The notes under the pieces are model-generated. The model did no database searches. It was not told where the DNA came from and worked only from the letters and a program-made list of their open reading frames with translations. A stretch of DNA of 50,620 bases from Lachnospiraceae bacterium (GTDB taxonomy: Bacteria; Bacillota; Clostridia; Lachnospirales; Lachnospiraceae): positions 1-50,620 of the forward strand of contig JAAUZC010000039.1 in assembly GCA_014804795.1 (NCBI GenBank). The letters run 5' to 3'. Position numbers and translations under genes: made by a program. This document shows, in pieces, positions 7,315 to 15,551 of the stretch; positions within the stretch are counted from its first letter, which is position 1; each line of letters opens with the position of its first letter.

Positions 7315-8004
7315 ATGGCAAAGAAGGTTTTAGTGGTAGATGACGAAAAGCTGATCGTAAAAGGAATCAGATTCAGCCTGGAGCAGGACGGTATGGAAGT
7401 GGACTGCGCTTATGACGGCGAAGAGGCGCTCGAAAAAGCAAAAAACGGTACATATGATATTATACTTTTGGATGTGATGCTGCCGAAACTGACAGGGTTT
7501 GAAGTTTGCCAGCAGATCAGGGAGTTTTCAAATGTGCCTGTGGTAATGCTGACAGCAAAGGGCGATGATATGGACAAAATTCTGGGTCTGGAATACGGCG
7601 CTGATGACTATATCACAAAGCCGTTCAATATTCTGGAAGTAAAGGCAAGGCTGAAAGCCATTATGCGCCGGACTGTCCCGAAAGATAAGAAAGAGGATCG
7701 GGAGACCTTGTTGGAGAGCGGTGATATGCGTGTAAACCGGGAGGACAGACGGGTATACATATCAGGAAAAGAAATCAACCTGACATCAAAAGAGTTTGAA
7801 GTACTGGAGCTTTTAATGTCAAATCCGGGCAAAGTATACAGCAGGGAAAACCTGTTAAAAAGTGTCTGGGGTGCAGATTATCCGGGGGACGTGCGGACGG
7901 TGGATGTCCATGTAAGACGTCTGAGGGAAAAGATAGAGATGAATCCCAGCGAGCCCAGATATGTCCAGACCAAGTGGGGCGTAGGTTATTTCTTCAAGGG
8001 ATAA
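7315..8004 (+). CDS. OmpR/PhoB-family response regulator
   Basis: The 229-residue protein has a receiver domain with the phospho-acceptor D53 (LLDVMLP), the acidic pair D9-D10, T81 (MLTAKG) and K103 (YITKPF). A C-terminal winged-helix DNA-binding domain follows (about 130-229, LTSKEFEVLELLMSNPGKVYS and VDVHVRRLREKIE). It lies between the ComEA-like gene and its partner kinase, 18 bp apart on each side, so they are probably co-transcribed. The target genes are unknown; the setting next to comEA, a GerMN lipoprotein and comEC suggests envelope or competence control. Confidence 0.95.
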   Translation: MAKKVLVVDDEKLIVKGIRFSLEQDGMEVDCAYDGEEALEKAKNGTYDIILLDVMLPKLTGFEVCQQIREFSNVPVVMLTAKGDDMDKILGLEYGADDYITKPFNILEVKARLKAIMRRTVPKDKKEDRETLLESGDMRVNREDRRVYISGKEINLTSKEFEVLELLMSNPGKVYSRENLLKSVWGADYPGDVRTVDVHVRRLREKIEMNPSEPRYVQTKWGVGYFFKG

Positions 8005-8022
8005 GAACAGGAAAAAGAGTGG

Positions 8023-9513
8023 ATGCTTTATCGTTGGGAAGATATCAAATCAAAAATCAAATCAAAGACCAAATCTTTGCGAAGTCTGAAAGTGAGGATA
8101 TTTATACTTTTGTTGTTAGTGGGGCTGATCCCCAGTTACTTTATGAAGTATGGTATTCTGCAAAATTATGAGACCCGCGCTATTTCAGTGCGGGTTTCGG
8201 AAGTGCAGGCACAGCTTAAGATCATAGCAAATCATCTGATCACCTATAGTTATCTGCAGGATACTTCTTCTCCGGTTATCAATGCGGAGTTAGAGCAGCT
8301 TTCAAATTTATACGGGGGACGTGTTCTGATCATTTCTGGGAATCTGAAAGTCGTAAAAGACACCTACGGTATCAGTGAAGGAAAAACGATCATTTCCGAG
8401 GAAGTTGTAAAGTGCTTTCGTGGGGAAAGCATGTCCAATTATGATGCGGCTCTGGGCTATATTGAAATGACGATTCCCATTTCGGAGACAGTGAATGTAG
8501 AATTGCCGGAAACAGGGGAAGTGACAGAGAAAGAAATTGTAAGAGGCGTCATGCTGATCGGCATTTCGTGCGATACGATTCATAAGACCATGGATATTTT
8601 GAGCAATAAGGCAAGTATTTTGCAGCTGATCATGCTTGTTATTATTTTTGGCGGGGCGCTTCTATTATCTCATTTTCTTGTAAATCCGTTGAATAAAGTG
8701 ACGACGGCGATCAATGAAGTGGCGGAAGGATATTCGGATAAAGCGATAAACGTGCCGGATTACGTGGAGACAGTACATATTATTGATGCATTTAATCAGC
8801 TTCTTGGCAGAATGAAGGTGTTGGACGACTCGAGACAGGAGTTTGTATCAAATGTCTCCCACGAGTTGAAAACGCCTATTACATCTATGAAAGTTTTGGC
8901 GGATTCTCTGCTTGCACAGGAAGATGTTCCGGTGGAATTATACCGGGAATTTATGGAGGACATCGCCAAAGAGATTGACCGTGAAAGCAAGATCATTACA
9001 GACCTGTTATCCCTTGTAAAGATGGATAAAAAAGTGACGGATATGAATATCACGGAAGTAAATATGAATGAGCTGACCGAGGTGATCTTAAAGCGTCTGC
9101 GGCCGATTGCAAGAAAGCGGGACATCGAAGTGACTTTTGAGAGCATCCGTCCTGTAAAAGCGACTGTGGACGAGGTGAAGATCAGTCTTGTGCTTTCAAA
9201 TCTTGTGGAAAATGCGATAAAATATAATAAAGAAAACGGTTGGGTGAAAGTGGTACTCGATGCGGATCATCAGTTTTTCACGGTGACTGTCAGCGATTCC
9301 GGCGTTGGAATTCCGGAGGAGTCCATTGCCCATATTTATGAGAGATTTTACAGGGTGGATAAGTCTCATTCCAGAGAGATCGGCGGAACAGGTTTAGGAC
9401 TTGCCATTACGAGAAGTGCGGTTTTGATGCACAGAGGTTCCATCCGGGTGGAGAGTACGCCGGGGGAGGGAACAAGTTTTATTGTAAAGATACCGCTGAC
9501 GTATAAAGCGTAG
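8023..9513 (+). CDS. Sensor histidine kinase (HAMP, HisKA, HATPase_c)
   Basis: This 496-residue kinase has a transmembrane helix at about 27-42, an extracytoplasmic sensor region (about 45-193), a second helix (about 196-218) and a HAMP linker. The dimerisation domain follows with the phosphorylated histidine in FVSNVSHELKTPITS, then a HATPase domain with N (NLVENAIKYN), G1 (DSGVGIP) and G2 (GGTGLGLAI) boxes. It is the partner of the response regulator that ends 18 bp upstream. The layout resembles WalK/PhoR-like kinases. The signal is unknown. Confidence 0.95.
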   Translation: MLYRWEDIKSKIKSKTKSLRSLKVRIFILLLLVGLIPSYFMKYGILQNYETRAISVRVSEVQAQLKIIANHLITYSYLQDTSSPVINAELEQLSNLYGGRVLIISGNLKVVKDTYGISEGKTIISEEVVKCFRGESMSNYDAALGYIEMTIPISETVNVELPETGEVTEKEIVRGVMLIGISCDTIHKTMDILSNKASILQLIMLVIIFGGALLLSHFLVNPLNKVTTAINEVAEGYSDKAINVPDYVETVHIIDAFNQLLGRMKVLDDSRQEFVSNVSHELKTPITSMKVLADSLLAQEDVPVELYREFMEDIAKEIDRESKIITDLLSLVKMDKKVTDMNITEVNMNELTEVILKRLRPIARKRDIEVTFESIRPVKATVDEVKISLVLSNLVENAIKYNKENGWVKVVLDADHQFFTVTVSDSGVGIPEESIAHIYERFYRVDKSHSREIGGTGLGLAITRSAVLMHRGSIRVESTPGEGTSFIVKIPLTYKA

Positions 9514-9566
9514 GAAAGAGAAAATCCTGAAGAGTATGCCTGCGGGACAGGCGGACGGGAGTTGGT

Positions 9567-10481
9567 ATGAGAAAAAAAATGATGGCCTGTGTTTTGATGC
9601 TTCTGTTTCTGACAGGAGTGTCATCTTGTGGCAGGAACAGGCAGGAGGGCGCTCACAGCTATACTGTCTATTATGTAAATAAAGAAGGTACCTGCGTGGT
9701 TTCCGAGGAGTATGTGACAGATACGCCGATGGAGAATAAAGAAGTGCTGCTGCAGGAGTTTACAGGACTGTTGAAAGACACGGCTGAAAGACCGGAATAT
9801 CTTTCTCCGCTGTCGGAGGCATTTCAGAATTATACCTTGCATGAGGGGCAGATGAATCTGGATTTCAGCGAAGCTTATTTGGATCAGGAGCCGATCGTGG
9901 AAGTGCTCTGCAGAGCTGCCGTAGTGCGGACACTGACGCAGATAGAGGGGATTGACACGATTACTTTTTCTGTGCAGAATGAAGCGTTGACAGATGCTGT
10001 CGGTGTGCCGGTGGGCGCAATGACAGAGGATTCTTTTATCGACAATGCCGGTACGGAGATCAATGCTTATGCGGAGGCAACGTTTATGCTCTATTTTGCC
10101 GACGAAGCGGGAGATGCACTTGTCAAGGTAAGCAGGGATGTGGTTTATAACAGTAACATTTCTATGGAACGGCAGGTCGTGGAAGAGCTGATCAAGGGTC
10201 CGGAAGATGCGGAAGGGTATCCGACGGTCAACCCGGCAGTGACGATACTCAGCGTCACAGTAAAAGACAGAGTGTGCTATGTCAATTTAAGTGAAGAGTT
10301 TCTGACATCGGCCTATAATGTGACGTCCCAGGTGACATTGTATTCTATTGTAAATTCACTTGTGGAGCTTCCGGGCGTCAATAAGGTGATGATTTCGGTA
10401 GAGGGTGACACAGATGTCACTTACAGAGACAGTGTCAGCCTGACAACAGTATTTGAGAGAAATTTGGACATCGTAGAATAA
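9567..10481 (+). CDS. GerMN-domain lipoprotein
   Basis: The 304-residue protein begins with a lipoprotein signal sequence with lipobox VSSC (C21). Two GerMN repeats follow (about 35-150 and 165-295), each with the motif pattern VYYVN...LDFSEAYL and CYVNLSEEFL. GerMN domains are known from spore and envelope proteins such as GerM, LpqB and YlmC relatives, and are thought to bind cell-wall components. It probably shares an operon with the preceding two-component system and acts outside the membrane. Its exact role is not known. Confidence 0.88.
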   Translation: MRKKMMACVLMLLFLTGVSSCGRNRQEGAHSYTVYYVNKEGTCVVSEEYVTDTPMENKEVLLQEFTGLLKDTAERPEYLSPLSEAFQNYTLHEGQMNLDFSEAYLDQEPIVEVLCRAAVVRTLTQIEGIDTITFSVQNEALTDAVGVPVGAMTEDSFIDNAGTEINAYAEATFMLYFADEAGDALVKVSRDVVYNSNISMERQVVEELIKGPEDAEGYPTVNPAVTILSVTVKDRVCYVNLSEEFLTSAYNVTSQVTLYSIVNSLVELPGVNKVMISVEGDTDVTYRDSVSLTTVFERNLDIVE

Positions 10482-10484
10482 CCA

Positions 10485-10700
10485 GTTCAGCCAGCCGAAG
10501 GGCAAACTGACAAATCGTGCTCGCACGAATTTGGAAGTCTGCCTTTCGGCTGAGGGAGCGCCCGTCTATGAGCAAAAAGAGCTGCGAAGCAGCGGAGAGC
10601 ACTGAAAGTGCGATTTTGCGAATGGGCGCGGCTGAACGTCCGGCATATGCGAGCGCCCATCTATGAGCAAAAGAAGTCACAGATGGGCGCGGCTGAACGT
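10485..10700 (+). repeat. Cluster of nested inverted and direct repeats upstream of comEC
   Basis: CAGCCGAAGGGCA (10492-10504) pairs with TGCCTTTCGGCTG (10540-10552), with an inner CGTGC/GCACG hairpin. Two further hairpin units share GAGCGCCCRTCTATGAGC starts (10556 and 10651) and RATGGGCGCGGCTGAACGT ends (10621-10639 and 10682-10700). GTTCAGCC at 10485 is the reverse complement of GGCTGAAC in both ends. This is a different family from the GCGGAACT-tailed hairpins. It fills the gap between the GerMN gene and comEC. Confidence 0.75.
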
Positions 10701-10726
10701 TGCTGTATGAGCAGATAGGGGAAAAT

Positions 10727-13024
10727 ATGCAAATAAGGAGACCGCTGTGTCTGCTTTCTCTTATCTTTGTTTTGCTGGTGATGTGCTGTGTTTACGGCGC
10801 AGCGAGGTTTAAGGAACCTCTCCCGGAAGAGGGAGAGACGATTACATTAACCGGGATAGTCAAAAATAAGGAATACCGTGTCATGTACGGCGAGGAGATT
10901 CCGGTTTTGTATGTCAGCAGTGTCGAAGATAAGAATGACAGACAAGTCATGTGTTATATGAAAGACGCGGGAGACAGTAAAACGATTCCGCGCATGGGGG
11001 AGACCGTCAGGGTTTCCGGAAAGGTATCACTTTTCCGGGAGGCGTCTAACCCCGGGGAGTTCGATTTAAAAGAGTATTATCAGATCTTAAACATATCTTA
11101 CAAATTAAATCAAACAGAAATTCTTGAGCGTTCAGAATCCTGTTATCCATTGAAAGAAAAATTATATCAGATTAAATGCAGATGCTGTAAAGTGTTGGAT
11201 GAAATATATCCTGAAAAAGAAGCGTCTGTTTTGAAGGCGATGCTTTTGGGAGAAAAAAACGGTCTGGATGAGGAGGCGAAGGAATTGTATCAGCTGAATG
11301 GGCTGATCCATATATTGGCAATTTCCGGACTGCATGTCTCGTTGCTTGGAGTGGCAGTTTCAGGCGGTTTAAAAAAATGCGGTATGCCGGTCTGGCTTAG
11401 GGGTCCTGCCGCTGCAGGAGTCATGTGGTGCTACGGCATGATGACAGGAATGGGTGTTTCTACCTGGCGGGCAATATTTATGTTTACGCTGCATCTGGCA
11501 GCAGAGCTTTTCGGAAGGACTTACGATATGCTGACAGCGTTGTCACTTGCGGCGGCCTTCATGTTGGCAGAACAGCCGCTTCTTGTATGGCACAGCGGTT
11601 TTTTGCTGTCCTTCGGGGCAGTATTGGGAATTGGTCTTGTGCTTCCCTGGTGGAAAGAGGTATTGGAGCGGCTTACAGGAATCAGGACAGTGAGCCGGAA
11701 AGAGGAGAAAGAAAAGAGGCCGGCAGGGGGCGCGCAGAGATTACAAAGAAAATTGACTAATACAGTCATAAACGGGATTTGTTTGGGCAGTGCAATAATG
11801 ATCACCACACTGCCGGTTTTGTTTTACTTCTATTACAAATACCCGGTCTATTCCCTTGTTTTGAATTTATATGTGATCCCGTTGATGAGCGTGGTGTTTG
11901 CAGGCGGTGTGTTCTCTCTGGCAGCAGGTTTTCTGCAGCCGGGCGCAGGAGTTTTAGCGGGAATGCCTGACAGACTGATTTTATGGTTATACGAGGTTTC
12001 CTGTAGGGAGACGTTGAAATTGCCGGGGGCGGTCAATATCGGCGGTCGGCCGGAAGTATGGCAGATCGCAGTATATTACGGTATTTTGTGTTTTTTGATT
12101 TTCCGGTATAACCTGACAGAGGAAAAGAGCGAGGGTAAAACCGAAAAAGGATGCGGTGCGTTATCTGCACTTAATCAATGGCTGCTAATATTGGGAATAA
12201 TGTGGCTTCTATTGATTCGCCCGGTCAACGGGTTTTCCGTGTCCTTTTTGGATGTGGGACAGGGGGATTGTATTGTGATGAGGAATGATAACGGAAACTG
12301 TTATATGGTGGACGGCGGCTCTACAAGCAAGTCTAAAGTGGGAAAATATCAGATGCTGCCTTTTTTAGAGAGCGCAGGGATCAGAGAACTGGAGGCCGTC
12401 TTTTTAACGCATCCCGACGAAGACCATATATCGGGTGTTGTGGAGATGATGGAGCAGTCGGTGTATGGCGTCAGGATAAACAGCCTGATTTTGCCGGATG
12501 TTTCGCCCGAAATGAAAGAAAAAGAATTGGTCGAACTCATAAATCAGGCGGCACAGTACGATATTCCGGTTTACTATATCGCAAGAGGAGACTGCATACA
12601 GGATGATAAACTTAAATTTACCTGTCTGGGACCGGAAAAAGGAGTTATGACTGATGAAGTCAATGAGATTTCCACAGTAATCTATACAGAATATGGAGAA
12701 TTTACCATGCTGCTCACCGGTGATGTAACCGGAGAAGCTGAAAAGGAGCTGCTTTCACAACTTGCGGAGAGAGAGAAGCTGACTGTCTTGAAGGTGGCGC
12801 ATCACGGCTCAAAATATTCCACTCCGCAGGAATTTCTGGAAATGACCGATCCGGTCTATGCGATCATTTCCGCCGGAAAAGATAACCGTTATGGGCATCC
12901 CCATGAAGAACTGATAGAGCGGCTTGAAAAACAGGGATGTTATATTTACCGTACAACGGAGAGCGGTGCGGTTACGATGAAAGTGCGCAGAGGGAGAATC
13001 AGGGTGGAAGAGTTTTTGAGATGA
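10727..13024 (+). CDS. comEC: ComEC/Rec2 DNA-uptake channel protein
   Basis: The 765-residue protein is the membrane channel thought to pass single-stranded DNA into the cell during natural transformation. An N-terminal DUF4131-like region with helices (about 7-25) is followed by the multi-helix Competence domain (about 185-510, starting near LNGLIHILAISGLHVSLLG). The C-terminal metallo-beta-lactamase-like domain contains DVGQGDCIVM, VDGGST, LTHPDEDHISG and VAHHGSKYST, which are ComEC nuclease-type motifs. It is full length. I chose ATG 10727 (AGGGGAAA before it), not the in-frame TTG 10700, which lies in repeat sequence. It pairs functionally with the ComEA-like lipoprotein at 6485. Confidence 0.94.
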   Translation: MQIRRPLCLLSLIFVLLVMCCVYGAARFKEPLPEEGETITLTGIVKNKEYRVMYGEEIPVLYVSSVEDKNDRQVMCYMKDAGDSKTIPRMGETVRVSGKVSLFREASNPGEFDLKEYYQILNISYKLNQTEILERSESCYPLKEKLYQIKCRCCKVLDEIYPEKEASVLKAMLLGEKNGLDEEAKELYQLNGLIHILAISGLHVSLLGVAVSGGLKKCGMPVWLRGPAAAGVMWCYGMMTGMGVSTWRAIFMFTLHLAAELFGRTYDMLTALSLAAAFMLAEQPLLVWHSGFLLSFGAVLGIGLVLPWWKEVLERLTGIRTVSRKEEKEKRPAGGAQRLQRKLTNTVINGICLGSAIMITTLPVLFYFYYKYPVYSLVLNLYVIPLMSVVFAGGVFSLAAGFLQPGAGVLAGMPDRLILWLYEVSCRETLKLPGAVNIGGRPEVWQIAVYYGILCFLIFRYNLTEEKSEGKTEKGCGALSALNQWLLILGIMWLLLIRPVNGFSVSFLDVGQGDCIVMRNDNGNCYMVDGGSTSKSKVGKYQMLPFLESAGIRELEAVFLTHPDEDHISGVVEMMEQSVYGVRINSLILPDVSPEMKEKELVELINQAAQYDIPVYYIARGDCIQDDKLKFTCLGPEKGVMTDEVNEISTVIYTEYGEFTMLLTGDVTGEAEKELLSQLAEREKLTVLKVAHHGSKYSTPQEFLEMTDPVYAIISAGKDNRYGHPHEELIERLEKQGCYIYRTTESGAVTMKVRRGRIRVEEFLR

Positions 13025-13085
13025 TGGCGGTTAAATGTATATATGGACATACTTATATGGCTTGCTGCCCGCGGGAATAAAAGAC

Positions 13086-13137
13086 TTGACAAAGAACAGA
13101 AAGGAGATAAAATGTAACTGGAGACTAGTTACATTTT
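13086..13137 (+). promoter_or_regulatory. hicAB promoter with 11-bp palindromic operator
   Basis: TTGACA (13086-13091), a 16 bp spacer and TAAAAT (13108-13113) form a strong promoter. A perfect palindrome, AAAATGTAACT (13109-13119) and AGTTACATTTT (13127-13137) with a 7-nt centre, overlaps the -10 hexamer and start site. This is the expected position for autorepression by the HicB antitoxin, which has a ribbon-helix-helix-type C-terminus. Binding is inferred; the sequence match is exact. Confidence 0.75.
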
Positions 13138-13146
13138 GAGCAATAT

Positions 13147-13404
13147 ATGAGTAAATTTACAAAAGCGAAGAACAGGATATTGAATGTTCCGGCGGATTAT
13201 ACCTATTCGGAAATAAAATATTTGTTAGGGAAATTTGGATTCAGGGAATGGAATAAAGGGAAAACATCTGGTTCAAGAGTAAAGTTTTACATGGAATCCG
13301 ATCAGAGGATCATTATGCTGCACAAACCACATCCGGGAGACATTATGGATAAAGGTGCAGTGGAGGATGTGGTAAAAAAACTTATGAAATGGGGGATGTT
13401 ATGA
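13147..13404 (+). CDS. hicA: HicA-type toxin (mRNA interferase)
   Basis: The 85-residue protein fits the HicA/YcfA toxin fold, a double-stranded-RNA-binding-like mRNA endonuclease. The first strand/helix is IKYLLGKFGFREWNKGKTSGSRVKFY, and the catalytic His is probably in IIMLHKPHPG. HicA toxins are usually 60-85 residues, so it is full length. The stop (13402-13404) overlaps the start of the antitoxin gene, the normal hicA-hicB order with translational coupling. The module lies between comEC and holA, which are direct neighbours in many Firmicutes. Confidence 0.88.
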   Translation: MSKFTKAKNRILNVPADYTYSEIKYLLGKFGFREWNKGKTSGSRVKFYMESDQRIIMLHKPHPGDIMDKGAVEDVVKKLMKWGML

Positions 13405-13808
13405 TGAAAGACAGTGTTTTGGAATATAAAGGATATCATACTGATATAAGGTATGACGCACACGCAGGAAAGCTTAGAGGGATTATTAGTGGTATAGATG
13501 ACTATGTGGACTTTTCCAGTGACAAAGTAGAAGAGATTGAGAGGGAATTTCATATAGCAGTGGATGATTATCTGGAGTTTTGCAGGGAAGTGGGAAAAGC
13601 ACCCTGTAAAGAGTATAAAGGTGTTTTTAATGTCAGAGTAAAGCCCTCTCTTCACAGAGAGTTAGTCCGAATTTCAGAAAGGGAGGGGGAGTCTTTAAAT
13701 GCAGTTGTGGAACAAGCACTCCAGATGTTTGTTAAGAGTGTAGAGAAAATCAGAAAGGACAGCTTGCCATGCAGCGAATCACAGAAGATATTAAAACAGG
13801 ACAGCTAA
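13401..13808 (+). CDS. hicB: HicB-type antitoxin
   Basis: The 135-residue antitoxin has an N-terminal HicB-like RNase-H-fold domain (about 1-70: LEYKGYHTDIRYDAHAGKLRGIISG), which masks HicA. A C-terminal ribbon-helix-helix domain (about 84-125, FNVRVKPSLHRELVRISERE) should bind the palindrome upstream of hicA. ATG 13401 or 13404 fits the GGGGGA site at 13391-13396; longer starts from 13389 lie inside it. The 3' end overlaps holA by 40 bp, and the holA ribosome binding site lies within hicB. Such an overlap ties toxin-antitoxin translation to an essential gene. Confidence 0.88.
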   Translation: MMKDSVLEYKGYHTDIRYDAHAGKLRGIISGIDDYVDFSSDKVEEIEREFHIAVDDYLEFCREVGKAPCKEYKGVFNVRVKPSLHRELVRISEREGESLNAVVEQALQMFVKSVEKIRKDSLPCSESQKILKQDS

Positions 13809-14764
13809 AGCAGATTTATCTGCTCTATGGTGAAGAAGCCTATCTGGTCAGGCAGTACAGGGACAGGCTGCTTACTGCTATGCTTGGAGCCGGTGACCGG
13901 ATGAACGTAAACCGCTACGAGGGAAAAGGCGTTTCCGTGCCGGAGATCATTGATATGGCGGAAACTCTTCCGTTTTTTTCTGAAAGGCGTGTCATAATAC
14001 TGGAAAATACGGAACTGTGCAGAGCCGGCGGGGAAAAACTTTCGGAGTATTTAAAAAATCCTGCGGAAAGCAGCAGTTTCATTTTAGTGGAAAGAGATGT
14101 GGATAAACGCAGCAGTCTCTATAAAACAATAAAGAAATACGGCTATACGGCAGAATTTGGCAGACAGGATGCAAAGACGCTTCAAAAATGGGTGCTTGGC
14201 ATTCTGAAAAAGGAGAATAAGCAAATCGCATCTTCGACTTTGCAGTTGTTTTTGGAGGGATGCGGCGATGATATGGAAAATATTCGAAAAGAACTGGAAA
14301 AACTGCTCTGCTACACGTTGGACGAAAAAGTGATCACCACAGAGGATGTGGAAGCAATCTGTGTGCCGCAGATACAGAACCATATTTTTGATATGATAAC
14401 TGCCGTTGCAAACGGATACAGTGAGCAGGCGCTGCGTCTGTATTATGATCTGCTTGCGCTGAGGGAGCCGCCTATGCGGATATTGGCGTTGATCAGCCGA
14501 CAGTTTAATCTGCTCTTACAGGTAAAAGAGCTGGCGGAAAAGGGGTATCCGCAGGCTGTCATCGCGGAGAAAGTCGGATTGCACGGCTTTGTCGCCGGAA
14601 AATATATGAAGCAGGCTGTCTCTTTTAAAACGCCTTTTTTGAAACAGGCGCTGGAGGATTGTGCGAAAGCAGACTATGATATTAAATCAGGAAAGATGGG
14701 AGAGCAGCTCAGTGTGGAGCTTTTGATCGTAAAATACAGCAGCAGAAAGAAAGTGTGGGCATAA
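13769..14764 (+). CDS. holA: DNA polymerase III delta subunit
   Basis: HolA opens the sliding clamp within the clamp-loader complex. The 331-residue length is normal. The start IKTGQLKQIYLLYGEEAYL is the usual N-terminal AAA+-like region, the central part has FILVERDVDKRSSLYK, and the C-terminal collar domain includes LLALREPPMRILALISRQFNLLLQVKEL. ATG 13769 is preceded by AGAAAGGA (13751-13758), which lies in hicB. In related genomes comEC and holA are adjacent, so hicAB appears to have been inserted between them. Confidence 0.94.
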   Translation: MQRITEDIKTGQLKQIYLLYGEEAYLVRQYRDRLLTAMLGAGDRMNVNRYEGKGVSVPEIIDMAETLPFFSERRVIILENTELCRAGGEKLSEYLKNPAESSSFILVERDVDKRSSLYKTIKKYGYTAEFGRQDAKTLQKWVLGILKKENKQIASSTLQLFLEGCGDDMENIRKELEKLLCYTLDEKVITTEDVEAICVPQIQNHIFDMITAVANGYSEQALRLYYDLLALREPPMRILALISRQFNLLLQVKELAEKGYPQAVIAEKVGLHGFVAGKYMKQAVSFKTPFLKQALEDCAKADYDIKSGKMGEQLSVELLIVKYSSRKKVWA

Positions 14765-14783
14765 AGTGGTCCGCACTTTTTTT
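14750..14783 (+). terminator. Probable Rho-independent terminator after holA
   Basis: AAAGTGTGGG (14750-14759) pairs imperfectly with CCGCACTTTT (14771-14780), followed by a T run. The left arm overlaps the last codons of holA. Confidence 0.6.
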
Positions 14784-14862
14784 GGACAAAAAAGAAGAAT
14801 ATTCCATCTAATAGGTATAAAAAAGAGAGTTACCGGGACTTGAAGAAAGGGTGAGAGTAAAG

Positions 14863-15402
14863 ATGGAACAGTTAGTGAAAAAAGCGAAGAACCATAATAA
14901 AGAAGCTTTTGAAGATCTGATGCAGTTACAGGCACAGAGTATGTATAAAGTGGCAAAAGCAATATTGAAAAACGATGAGGATGTTTTGGATGCCATGCAG
15001 GAGACGGCGTTGACATGCTGGGAGAAAATCGGGACCTTGAAACAGGAGCGGTATTTTAAGACATGGTTGATCAGGATTTTGATCAATCATTGTAATGAAA
15101 TATGCAGACAGAGGAAGTACACTGTATCGGATGAAATGATTTTAGAGAGAGGGCGACAGGAAGAAAGCTTTTTAAATGTGGAGTGGCAGGATTTTCTGAG
15201 TAATCTGGACGTAAAACACCGCACCGTAGTTATTTTATACTATGTGCAGGAGTTCAAGACAAGAGAGATTGCGGAGATTTTAAAAGTAAATGAAAGCACA
15301 GTGCGAAGCCGCCTTGCCGCCGCGAGGGAGAAGATGGAGAGACTGTATGAAAAAAGCGGCGCGGCAGGCCGCAGAAGAGCTGTCAGCAGAGGAGTGGGAT
15401 GA
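14863..15402 (+). CDS. ECF-family RNA polymerase sigma factor
   Basis: The 179-residue protein has sigma region 2 (about 15-80: EDVLDAMQETALTCWEKI, RYFKTWLIRILINHC) and region 4 (about 118-165: LDVKHRTVVILYYVQEFKTREIAEILKVNESTVRSRL). I chose ATG 14863; the in-frame GTG at 14851 abuts the AGAAAGG site and is too close. The DUF4179 gene at 15552 is its likely anti-sigma or output partner. A possible ECF-type promoter upstream (TGGACA near 14783, then CATCTAA about 16 bp later) is weak evidence for autoregulation. Confidence 0.9.
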   Translation: MEQLVKKAKNHNKEAFEDLMQLQAQSMYKVAKAILKNDEDVLDAMQETALTCWEKIGTLKQERYFKTWLIRILINHCNEICRQRKYTVSDEMILERGRQEESFLNVEWQDFLSNLDVKHRTVVILYYVQEFKTREIAEILKVNESTVRSRLAAAREKMERLYEKSGAAGRRRAVSRGVG

Positions 15403-15423
15403 GAACTGCCGGCATTTGCAATA
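15346..15423 (+). other. Small 25-codon open frame overlapping the ECF sigma gene end
   Basis: ATG 15346 begins a 25-codon frame (MKKAARQAAEELSAEEWDEN...) running past the sigma-factor stop in another frame. It could be a short coupled peptide, the remains of an anti-sigma start, or chance. There is no clear ribosome binding site, so I do not call it a gene. The rest of the gap to 15552 holds only a small AATACC/GGTATT hairpin near 15421-15437. Confidence 0.25.
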
Positions 15424-15551
15424 ATACCGCAGAGGTATTTATTTCCGGGCCGGGAAACGGACTAAGCGGGAATAAACAGCATAGATTACATTACTAACAG
15501 CAGTACAATATAAAGTTTCACGACTAAACAGTGAAGAAATGGAGAATATAA

